Of a stretch of 64,000 bases of DNA, positions 55,910-64,000 are shown in pieces (position 1 is the stretch's first letter; each line of letters opens with the position of its first letter). This stretch comes from Shinisaurus crocodilurus (taxonomy: Eukaryota; Chordata; Lepidosauria; Squamata; Shinisauridae), in the NCBI GenBank assembly GCA_021292165.1, contig CM037876.1:283562521-283626520 (forward strand), in the 5' to 3' direction. Under the pieces are notes generated by a model that saw only the letters and a list, made by a program, of their open reading frames with translations, was not told the origin of the DNA and did no database searches. A program made the translations under genes and the position numbers.

Positions 55910-57103
55910 TCTTGTCTCGACATCTTGTCGAGGGGAAACTTCCCACTGGTGTGGGAATTATATATCGAACAGATGGAAAGTTTTTTTAATCTCAGCAGGC
56001 TGAAAGCAAAAAGTAAGGTAATTACAACCTCCATTGTGGAACTTCAGTATGCTGATGATAATGTGGTCTCCGCACATTCAGAGGATGATCTCCAAACTAT
56101 CCTAAATGCTTTTGCAGAAGCATACGGAAAACTTGGTCTCTCACTTAACATCAAAAAACCCAAAGTGCTTCATCAGTGATGCCATCTATCCAGCTTGGCG
56201 GGACAATACTGGAAAATGTCGATCATTTTCTCTATCTTGGCAGCTATCTTTCTGTTACAGCTAACATCGACAGTGAAATCCAGCATCGTCTGAGCTCCGC
56301 AAGTGCCGCGTTTTCTCGAATGAAACATAGAGTGTTCGAGGATCGGGATATTTGTAAGAAGACCAAAACACTGGTTTATGAAGCCATTGTATTACCAACT
56401 TTATTGTATGCCTGCGAAACATGGACTATCTATAAACGTCACCTCCAACTCCTTGAAAGATTTCATCAACGTTGCCTCCGAAAAATCCTGCGAATTACTT
56501 GGGAAGATAGGCGAACAAATGTCAGTGTACTAGAAGAAGCAAAGACTACTAGCATTGAAAAAATGATCCTTCAACGCCAACTTCAGTGGACCGGTCATGT
56601 TGTTCGAATGCCTGACTGCCGTCTCCCAAAGCAGTTACTTTATTCCCAACTCAAGGATGGAAAGCGGAATACCGGTGGTCAATATAAGAGGTTTAAAGAT
56701 GTTCTTAAGGCTAATCTAAAAAAATGCAATATAAACATCAAAAACTGGGAAGCTCTGGCCCATGAACGATCTAACTGGAGGTTGGCCTTTCACAAAGGTT
56801 CTATGGACTTTGAAGAAGCTCGAGTGCAAGGTGAAAGGGAGAAACGTGCTAAGCGAAAAGCACGTCAAATGAATCCTTTACAAGACCATCTTCCATCTGG
56901 TAGCCTGTGTCCTCACTGTGGGAAGCTGTGTGGATCTAGAATTGGCCTCCACAGTCACTTACGGACCCATCGCTAGAATCTACACAATTTTCTTTAGAAT
57001 TTTCCTCCTTTTAAAATCTCCTTTTTGTAAATTTTCTTTTTTTTTTTTTTATTTATCCTGGAAGACAATCTTACTCGGTCATGAGTGATCGCCTGACTGA
57101 CTG
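55910..57103 (+). mobile_element. 5'-truncated non-LTR retrotransposon with 11-bp duplication
   Basis: It is flanked by ATGGAGAGACA at 55899-55909 and 57104-57114. It contains the C-terminal part of a reverse transcriptase ORF, a short 3' UTR with a T-rich stretch, and a GCCTGACTGACTG terminus of short tandem units. The LINE clade is not certain: the C-terminal zinc-finger-type end is unlike CR1 and L2. A second copy of its 3' end is at 47316-47535. Confidence 0.85.
55925..56976 (+). pseudogene. Reverse transcriptase C-terminal fragment
   Basis: The first frame (55925-56179) includes LQYADDNVVSAHSEDDLQ, the catalytic YADD box, and KLGLSLNIKKPK. A frameshift near 56170 leads to a second frame (56176-56976). 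This has ENVDHFLYLGSYLS, LYACETWTIYKRHLQLLERF and RCLRKILRITWEDRRTN. It ends with a C2H2-like finger (CPHCGKLC then SRIGLHSHLRTH) before the stop. The N-terminal endonuclease and the first RT motifs are missing through 5' truncation. This is a common metazoan LINE protein type, non-functional here. Confidence 0.85.
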
Positions 57104-57336
57104 ATGGAGAGACAAGCCAGAATTCCTGATTCAGAGGTCATGATAAACAAACCACGGACAGATGGTCCATAGTTTGTTTAGCCACTCCCACTTGCAGGAG
57201 GAGCAAAGCAGAAGTGATCCAACAGCATGTACCAGCATGCTGCTCATTACTGATAAAGCAGGATTCTGGAGAATCCTGGCTTATCGTGACACATGAGCAT
57301 AGCCATACCCTCTCTCGAGGCACATATAAAATAAGA

Positions 57337-57430
57337 CAAGGTAGGATAGCTCAGCTGGTAATGCATGCCATCATCCCAACTCTGGAGGCAGCTGAGATGG
57401 AGGAAAAGGAGCAGGACTGCAGAACTCCAT
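57337..57430 (+). other. Possible tRNA-like SINE head remnant
   Basis: AGGATAGCTCAGCTGGTAAT resembles a tRNA A box. A B box was not convincingly found. Confidence 0.3.
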
Positions 57431-57554
57431 AGCTTGCTATAAGAACCATACTGAAGAATGGCACAGTGGAACAAACAGCCATGGAAAATAGGGTGTTCTA
57501 TTGACAATCAACATTACCACCAGAGAGATCCAGTTAGGCAAGGTATATACATGC

Positions 57555-57722
57555 AGCAGAACCCCATGCACGTCTACTTGGAAGTATGTCCCACTGAGTC
57601 CAAGAGAGTTTAATTCCAAGAAAGTGGGTCTAGGATTGCATCCCAAGGGGCCCCATACCATTTATTGGGAGCAAGTCCTATTAAACTTAGTGATATTTAT
57701 TTCCAAGTAAACATGCACAGAA
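57555..57722. mobile_element. Two diverged short MITEs in tandem
   Basis: ACGTCTACTTGGAAGTATGT, CCCACTGAGTCCAAGAGAGT and CTAGGATTGCATCCC form the first. TTATTGGGAGCAAGTCCTAT, TAAACTTAGTGATATTTATT and AAGTAAACATGCACAG form the second. Confidence 0.55.
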
Positions 57723-58044
57723 ACCAGCTACACGGCTCTGTACAGATGGTACTGTTTCAGAGAGGTGCAAGCAGCTTTGTCTTTCTCCCGTAGCAGGGCA
57801 CTTGCCATTCTTTCACTTTGTGTGGAGTTCCCATCGTGGTCAACCCAGTTTTCCCTGCTTCCATGGTGCACCCAAAGGTACTTGCTAAAGTCCAAAAGAA
57901 AGTCCCCAGATGTGCAACTGCTGTCGCTGAGCTGATGCCTGTTCCATTCCTGTGCCACTACCACAGGCAGCCTGCCTTTCTTTCTCACTTTCTTCCTTAC
58001 CTCATTTTTCTTAAGAATGGGCGCTCTTCCTCTCCAAATCTGGA

Positions 58045-58282
58045 GAGCCAGTGCGGTGCAGTGATTAGAGTGTTGGACTGGGATTCAGGAGATCCGGGTT
58101 CTAGTCCCCACTCAGCCATGAAGCTCACTGGGTGGCTTTGGGCCAGTCACTGACTCTCAGCCTAACCTACCTCACAGGGTTGTTGTGAGGATAAAATGGA
58201 GAGGAGGAGGATCATATAAACCCCTTTGAATTCCTTGCAACAGGAAAAAAGGTGGGATATAAACATAATAAACAAACAAACA
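58045..58282 (+). mobile_element. tRNA-headed SINE (family I), well preserved
   Basis: AGCCAGTGCGGTGCAGTGAT, TAGAGTGTTGGACTGGG, GGTTCTAGTCCCCACTCAGC, AGGGTTGTTGTGAGGATAAA and GGTGGGATATAAACATAATA with an (AAAC)n tail. Confidence 0.85.
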
Positions 58283-58494
58283 GATACATGGCTGTTATGC
58301 TCACATTTTCAAGGATGGGGGAGATTCTGCAAATTCTTTTTCATTTAAAATCCTGTATAGTTCAACTTCCTGGAGCAGCAGAAAAAGTGTTTAGTATAAG
58401 CCCCTTCACACCCATACACACAGACCGCACCAACACAGCAAAATTTGAAGCAAATTACGGCACTTCTATGTACTACATAGATCGGGGGGGGGGG

Positions 58495-58600
58495 AGGTGG
58501 CTGGACTCCAACTCCCAATGGCCCCAGTCAGCATGCCCAATGGTCAGGGATGATGGGAGTTGTAGTCCAACATCTGGAGGGCCACAGGTTCCCTACCCTT
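58495..58600. mobile_element. hAT-type foldback MITE, left end replaced
   Basis: GGCTGGACTCCAACTCCCAA, AGTCAGCATGCCCAATGGTC, GATGGGAGTTGTAGTCCAAC and ATCTGGAGGGCCACAGGTTC. Confidence 0.7.
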
Positions 58601-58621
58601 GACATAGATTAAACAGTTGCC

Positions 58622-61600
58622 TATTATTATTATTTTGCATTTATCTATCGCCCATCTGGCCGGCAAACCGGCCACCCTGGGCGATGTACAGAAAATAAAA
58701 CAGAACAAAATACATTAAAACATTTTTCTCCATTAAAATACATTAAAACAGTATAAAATTTTAAAATCTTAGCCCACCCCATATTCCCGCCTGAATAACC
58801 AAGTTTTTAATGAGCGGTGGAAGCTCAGCAGAGAGGGGGCATGGCGGAGGTCACTTGGGAGAGAGTTCCATAGTACGGGGGCTGCCACAGAGAAGGGCCT
58901 CTTCCTCGTCCCGACCAGTCTAGCTGCTCTGGCTGAAGGGACAAGGAGAAGGCCGTCTGTGGCAGATCTTGTTGAGCGGCCCACTTGGTGTTGCTGGAGA
59001 CGCTCCTTGAGATAGACTGGACCGGAGCCGTATAGGGTTTTAAAGGTCAAAGCCAACACCTTGAATTCAGCTCGGCAAGCAACTGGTAGCCAGTGTAGCT
59101 CCTTGAGCACTGGCGTGATGTGATCCTGCCGGCGGCTGCCTTTAACCAGGCGAGCCGCCGCGTTCTGTACCAGCTGTAGCTTCCGAACCGTCTTCAAGGG
59201 TAACCCCACGTAGAGTGCATTACAGTAGTCTAGGCGAGAGGAGACCAAGGCATGAACCACTGAAGGGAGCAGATTATTAGGAAGGTAGGGGCGCAGCTGC
59301 CGTATCAGATGGAGTTGATACAGCGCCGCCCGGCTCACAGCTGCCACCTGAGCCTCCATGGACAGCTGGGAGTCTAGAATGACCCCCAAGCTGCAGACCT
59401 GGTCCTTCAGGGGGAGATGTACCCCATTCAGCACCAGGTCAACATCCCCTAACCTCCCCTTGTCCCCCACCAGAAGTACCTCGGTCTTGTCGGGGTTCAG
59501 CTTCAGCATATTCCTTCCCATCCAGCCACCCACTGACTCCAGGCACTTGGACAGGGTCTCAACGGCCAACCTCGGTGAGGATTTAAAAGAGAGGTAGAGC
59601 TGCGTGTCATCTGCATACTGATGACACTGCACCCCAAACCTCCTGATGATAGCTCCCAGGGGCTTTAGGTAGATGTTAAACAACATCGGGGAGAGGATGG
59701 AACCCTGCGGCACTCCACAAGTGAGCAGCCGAGGGTCCGAAGCCTCCTCCCCGAGAACTACCCTCTGGTACCTTCCAGAGAGGAAGGACTGGAACCACTG
59801 CAATACAGTGCCTCCTATGCCCAACCCCTCCAGGCGGTCCAGGAGGATACCGTGGTCAATGGTATCAAAAGCCGCTGAGAGATTGAGGAGGACTAGAAAG
59901 GAGCATTCGCCCCTATCCAAAGCCCTCCTCATATCATCCACCAAGGCGACCAAGGCCGTCTCCGTCCCATGTCCAGGCCTGAAACCCGACTGGCACGGAT
60001 CTAAATAATCGGCTTCATCCAAGTGTGCCTTCAGCTGAGCACCCACCACCCGCTCGATCACCTTGCCCAGAAATGGTAAATTGGAGACTGGGCGGAAGTT
60101 GTTCAGATCCTGGGGATCCAAGGAGGGCTTCTTTAGAAGAGGTCTTATTACTGCCTCCTTGAGGGCTGATGGCATAACTCCCTCCTCGAGGGAGGCATTC
60201 ACCACCGCCTTGATCCCCTCACCCAGTCTCTCCCTACAGCTCATAATGAGCCAGGACGGGCAAGGGTCAAGCAAGCAGGTGGTCGGCCTCACAGATGAAA
60301 GCACCTTGTCCACTTCATCAGAAGGAAGAAGCCGGAACCGATCCCACAAAACCGGTCTGCCATTGGCCTCCTCCCACTCACTCCCTGTGTCCACGACGTA
60401 CGATATCCCACTCCTAATCCGATCAATTTTATCTGCGAAGTGCTTCGCTAAAGCCTCACAGGAGGCTTTCGACTGTTCCATTGGGTCCGGAGCGGCTGGA
60501 CCGACCAGACTCCGGACCACTTGGAACAGCCTCCTGGGGCAGCACTCTGCAGACGCAATGGAGGCAGCATAGAATTTCTTTTTTGCTGCCTTCACCGCCA
60601 CCCGGTAGGCTGAAGATGCAGCTCTAACCTGTGTTCGATCGTATTCAGAGCGGGAATTTCGCCATCGGCGCTCTAGCCTTCTCACCTCTTGTTTCAGAGC
60701 TCGCAGCGAAGGAGTGAACCATGGTGCTGCGCGAGCTCTGTTTAGGCGAAGAGGGCGCTTCGGGGCAACTCGGTCTAATGTCCTGGTGATTGCAGCATTC
60801 CAGTCGTTCACCAGGGTCTCGACCGAGCTACCGTTTGTGTGCTCCAATTCCCCAAGCGCGTTCAGGAATCCATCTGGATCCATAAGACGCCTGGGGCGGA
60901 CCATTCTAATAGGTCCCTCACCCCTGCAGAGGGGTTGTGGCACCGAGAGATCCAACCCCACCAGATAGTGATCTGACCATGACAAGGGGGTGGTGGATAT
61001 ACCCCCGATCTCCAGATCATTTCCCCCCTCTCCGGAAACAAAAACCTAGTTCAGTGCATGACCGGCTACATGGGTAGGTCCAGTTAATACAGGGTGCAGC
61101 TCCCAGGAAGCCATGGTCTCCATGAAGTCCCGAGGTGCCCCTGTGAGGGAAGCCCCTGAATGCACGTTGAAGTCCCCCAGCACCAATAGCCTGGGGGACA
61201 ACACACGCACTTCAGAGACCACCTCCAGCACCTCGGCCAGGGAGTCTGTCGTGCAGCGGGGTGGACGGTACACGAGCAGAATCCCCAGACTGCCCTTTGG
61301 ACCCAACCTCCAGTACATGCACTCAATAAACTTGGTCTCCCGGAGAGGGAGTCTGGTAAGGACCAAGGACTCCCGGTAGATAACAGCCACTCCCCCTCCC
61401 CGTCCCCCAACCCTTGGCTGCTGGGCATACGAGAAACCGCCCGGACACAAGGCCGCCAGAGTTGGAGCAGCGGCCTCGTCCAGCCAGGTTTCCGTAACAC
61501 ATGCCAGGTCCGCACCCTCATCCATGATCAAGTCATGGATGCGAGATGTTTTTTTGGGTAACGGACCTGGCATTACACAACAGCAAACGCAAGGCGGGGG

Positions 61601-61770
61601 AAGGAGCAACACATCCCCCAGTTATCCCTTGGCTCTGCCTAAGATTTGGGACTGCCAACGTTTTCTTTCTTCTCTTCCTGTGCCTTTCACAGCAGCACAG
61701 GAAATTTAGCAGGGCAAACTTTTTGTATCCCTTCCTCTCCATGAAAGGAAAAAGCTTTCCCTGCTGAATT
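58622..61770 (-). mobile_element. L2/CR1-group LINE, ORF2 nearly complete
   Basis: About 3.1 kb on the minus strand. The 3' end carries CGCCCATCTGGCCGGCAAAC on the plus strand and an ATT-type tail at about 58622-58640. ORF2 runs from about 61742 to 58769. The 5' boundary is uncertain, and no ORF1 was recognised, so the copy is probably 5'-truncated. No target duplication was found. It is the best-preserved LINE in the window. Shorter relatives occur at 5041, 6176, 13541 and 16231. Confidence 0.85.
58769..61742 (-). pseudogene. LINE ORF2: APE endonuclease plus reverse transcriptase, inactivated
   Basis: The N-terminal APE-type endonuclease shows LLLCNARSVTQK (about 61585-61550), VTETWLDEAAAP, GGGVAVIYRESL, VYRPPRC and LVLGDFNVHS. 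The reverse transcriptase follows with NFRPVSNLPFLGKVIERV, SAAFDTIDHGILLDRL, CGVPQGSILSPMLFNIYL and QYADDTQLYLS. The tail is FSVAAPVLWNSLPSDLRHAP. Three lesions are visible. One is a one-base excess in the T7 run at 61549-61555 that shifts frame. The second is a TAG stop at 61048-61046 between the endonuclease and the RT. The third is Asn instead of the expected catalytic Asp in RT motif A (codon 59884-59882, sequence LLNLSAAFD). The YADD box is intact. The frame is the same before and after the stop, and the 738-codon RT frame is otherwise uninterrupted. Confidence 0.9.
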
Positions 61771-61992
61771 TTTGCATATCAGGCTGCTGCTTAAAAGCAC
61801 AGAGCAACAGGTTCTCAAGAAGTGGGACCTGCAACAAAATGTAGGGTGCAGTGCTCATGTTCAGGGTTCCAGCCAACCATGCCCTTTCCCAGGATTCCCT
61901 GGGGCATCCCCCTGCCCCTAGTTTTCTGTCCCCACCAACAGTCAGTTAGCATTTCATGCCCACTGAGGATGCTCAGTCCTCATTGGGCTGTT

Positions 61993-62328
61993 TTTGGGGT
62001 AGGCAACGTAGCGCCCACAGGCACCAATGTGCCCCTTTGTGCCCACCAAGGCACCCTATCCCTCCCATATTTTTTTTAATTAACACACTTTCTCCTGGCA
62101 GATGGGATTGCTGTGAAATAGGTTTCTGTTTGTGCTGAAAACTGTGGGTTCAAAGGATTTGCTTAGTGTGTTGGAGCTCAGACTCCACTTCTGCCTTGTA
62201 CTCAAGTCTTTTGGACAGGCTATTTGTCCTTTGCCATGCCTTCCATGACGGCCATTTTGTGGTGGTGCCCAGGACAGTTTCACAAATTGCCAGTTGTGCC
62301 TGCGACCCCAAAAGGTTGCCTACCCCTG
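61993..62328. mobile_element. hAT-like MITE
   Basis: The left end TTTGGGGTAGGCAACGTAGC and the right end GGTTGCCTACCCCTG are imperfect inverted repeats. Internal GGCCATTTTGTGGTGGTGCC links it to the element at 53874-54215. Confidence 0.65.
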
Positions 62329-62611
62329 TCCTAAAGATATTACTTCTGCAAACCTTGGGGTTTCCCCAAGCCTGCCAAACCTCCCTCTTGTGTGTAGATA
62401 GTTGCTTTGGCTAAGTAAGGAACACTCACTTGGAGAATCAAGTTTGCTGTTCTCATATAAGATTCCTCGGCTCTTGTTTCTATAACTATTAGATAAAAGA
62501 AAATGAAGGGTAACCCAGAAGGAGACGGAAAGAGGAGGTCTTAAGACCCAGGTGATGCAAGCATACGGTGGCCTCTTATGTATTGCCAAAAAGGAGGAAA
62601 GGCTTCACTGA

Positions 62612-62730
62612 GGGCACCATCCGGTGCATGTTTAGGCAGAAAAAAGTCCTCCAATTCCCAGCCTTCCACAGCCAGCCATGCTGGGAGTTGGAGGACTTTT
62701 TTCTGCCTAAACATGCACAGGATTGCATCC
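62612..62730. mobile_element. Full hairpin MITE (TGA/TAA flanks)
   Basis: GGGCACCATCCGGTGCATGT to ATGCACAGGATTGCATCC, with TGA and TAA flanks. The inner arms are GTCCTCCAATTCCCAGCCTT and ATGCTGGGAGTTGGAGGACT. CTCCAA replaces the CTACAA of the other copies in both arms, so the change was shared by both arms. Confidence 0.85.
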
Positions 62731-63064
62731 TAAAAAAAAGGAGAGCAAATGATGACACAGATTTGCATAAAAAGTGCATAATGTTAATTTATATGTTTAG
62801 ATGAAAATGTAATTGAAACAGAGATACAGTACATGTCAGCATCGTGCCAAAGGCTGTGGTCAGGTACCTTGTGTGCCTCCTCAGCGTGCTATGCAGGTGC
62901 TAACTGCTGGGGGGCAACTTCAAGGTCACAGGTCTCCCTTCCTATGGTCCGTTGGGTTGGATCCAGATTTAAGCGTGAGGCAACTGGGCTTGCGGAAGCA
63001 CACTCTGCCACCCCTTCCTTCCCACGGCAGCCCCTCCAGACCCCTGAAAATGCTACACAGAGAT

Positions 63065-63225
63065 TTCATAGCTCATAGAGTTGGAAGGAGCCTACAAGGA
63101 TATCGAGTCCAACCCCCTGCTCAATGCAGGAAACTAGAGGAGGGGTCTCCCATCCAAGTAATAACCAGGCCTACCCTGCTTAGCTTTCCACACTCAGACA
63201 AGCTGAGCCAGCGTAAGCCAGGAGA
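63065..63225 (-). mobile_element. 5S rRNA-derived SINE with CR1-like tail
   Basis: The plus strand reads ATAGCTCATAGAGTTGGAAG, GTCCAACCCCCTGCTCAATG, GGTCTCCCATCCAAGTAATA and CTGCTTAGCTTTCCACACTC. Confidence 0.85.
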
Positions 63226-63247
63226 TCCTGCTGATTGGATGAACTGT

Positions 63248-63493
63248 GTTTATTTATTTATTTTATTTATTATATTTATACCCCGCCTTTTTTCTTCTTG
63301 CAAGGAACCCAAGGCGGCTTACATAATCATCCTCCTCCTCTCCATTTTATCTTCACAACAACCCTGTGAGGTAGGTTAGGCTGAGAGACAGTGACTGGCC
63401 CAAAGTCACCCAGTGAGTTTCATGGCAAGTGGGGACTAGAACCCGGATCTCCCGAGTCCCAGTCCAGCACTCTAACCTCTACGCCACACTGGC
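63248..63493 (-). mobile_element. tRNA-headed SINE (family I)
   Basis: The plus strand reads an (ATTT)n tail, ATTTATACCCCGCCTTTTTT, AACCCAAGGCGGCTTACATA, GAACCCGGATCTCCCGAGTC and CTCTAACCTCTACGCCACAC. Confidence 0.85.
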
Positions 63494-63639
63494 TTAGTGT
63501 GTTGTGTGGCGGAGGGGGGGAATCCCCAAAACTTGGGCAGAGAGCCCTTCCGCAAGCAAAGCCCTTGCTCTTGCAGCAGGCACACCCTTGATCCAACATG
63601 CCTTCAAACTGAGGATGGTCCTCTAGCCCAGGGTCAGGC

Positions 63640-63955
63640 AGCAGATAGATCTCCAGATGTTTTGGACTTCAACTCATAAGAACATAAGAAGAGCCATGCG
63701 GGATCAGACCAAGGGTCCATCTAGTCCAGCATTCTGTTCACATCATAGTGGCCAACCAGCTGCCCACTGGATCCCACAAGCAGGACATGAGTGCAACAGC
63801 ACCTTCCCGCCCATGTTCCCCAGCAACTGGAGTACATAGGCATACTGCATCTGATACTGGAAACTCCCACAGGCCCCTGCCAGCATGGCCCATGGCAGGA
63901 GCATTGGGAGTTGAAGTCCAAAACATCTGCAGATCTCTTTCTGCCCATCCCTGCT
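63640..63955. mobile_element. hAT MITE split by a CR1 end
   Basis: CTCCAGATGTTTTGGACTTC and AACTC at 63651-63675 form the left arm. CTCCCACAGGCCCCTGCCAG and GGGAGTTGAAGTCCAAAACA at 63864-63930 form the centre and right arm. A minus-strand CR1 3' end lies between. Confidence 0.75.
63676..63862 (-). mobile_element. CR1-like LINE 3' end nested in a MITE
   Basis: The plus strand reads ATAAGAACATAAGAAGAGCC, GGATCAGACCAAGGGTCCAT, CACAAGCAGGACATGAGTGC and CATAGGCATACTGCATCTGA. Confidence 0.85.
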
Positions 63956-64000
63956 CTAGTAGCAGCCCTTCTCTGTAAAAGAGGACACACATCCTCCCGG

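Larger units (their letters stand above)
55660..57310. mobile_element. Inverted-repeat element split by a LINE
   Basis: The left arm (about 55660-55909) contains AATCCTGGCTTATC, CCTCCTGCAAGTGGGAGTGG, CTAAACAAACCACAGTCCAT and AATTCTGGCTTGTCTCTCC. The right arm (57104-57310) has the same words in reverse order and complement: GGAGAGACAAGCCAGAATTC, AGCCACTCCCACTTGCAGGA and GAATCCTGGCTTATCGTG. The LINE at 55910-57103 sits at the centre. Confidence 0.8.

Noticed and set aside
56176..56976. Host zinc-finger protein gene
   Set aside because: The C2H2-like end is part of a LINE ORF with an RT YADD box just upstream and a target duplication around it.
60063..60572. Plus-strand 169-codon frame over the LINE
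   Set aside because: Antisense shadow of the GC-rich LINE ORF2.
58769..61742. Functional host gene encoding a 738-residue protein
   Set aside because: All motifs are LINE endonuclease/RT, with a frameshift, a stop and a lost catalytic residue.

Overview
The window is vertebrate nuclear DNA, most likely from a squamate reptile (a lizard is favoured). This rests on the FOXN3 exons together with the repeat set: 5S-rRNA-derived SINEs with a CR1-like tail, two tRNA-headed SINE families, CR1 and L2-type LINE 3' ends, and dense short MITEs. No bacterial-style genes, CRISPR arrays or retroviral coding sequence were recognised. Species assignment is inference.

The only cellular protein gene I can support is FOXN3 (forkhead box N3/CHES1) on the minus strand. 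A CpG-rich promoter region lies at about 45270-46130, with a probable non-coding first exon ending at the splice donor at 45276. The first coding exon is 39689-40245, with the start codon at 40229-40231. The second coding exon is 1696-1832. The two coding exons join in phase 0 inside the forkhead DNA-binding domain across an intron of about 37.9 kb. The rest of the gene lies beyond the left edge. Sequence right of about 46.1 kb is upstream intergenic DNA with no recognisable cellular gene.

The intron and the upstream flank are an archive of mobile elements. The largest is an L2/CR1-group LINE on the minus strand (about 58.6-61.74 kb). Its endonuclease-reverse transcriptase frame is almost continuous, broken by one frameshift and one stop, and it has lost a catalytic aspartate. 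A second, different LINE (55910-57103, plus strand) has an 11-bp target-site duplication and sits inside an inverted-repeat element. Its 3' end is present again in the opposite orientation at 47316-47535.

DNA transposon derivatives are abundant. There are three or four pogo/Tigger-like MITEs flanked by TA, one closely resembling mammalian Tigger1. hAT-type foldback elements occur, two with perfect 8-bp duplications. A family of near-perfect hairpins carries 3-bp TTA/TAA-like duplications, and its arms contain a ZNF143/THAP11-like motif. Nesting of these elements gives a local relative chronology. I found no convincing new multi-gene system. The most unusual signals are the hairpin families with a shared ZNF143-like core and the Tigger1-like element.
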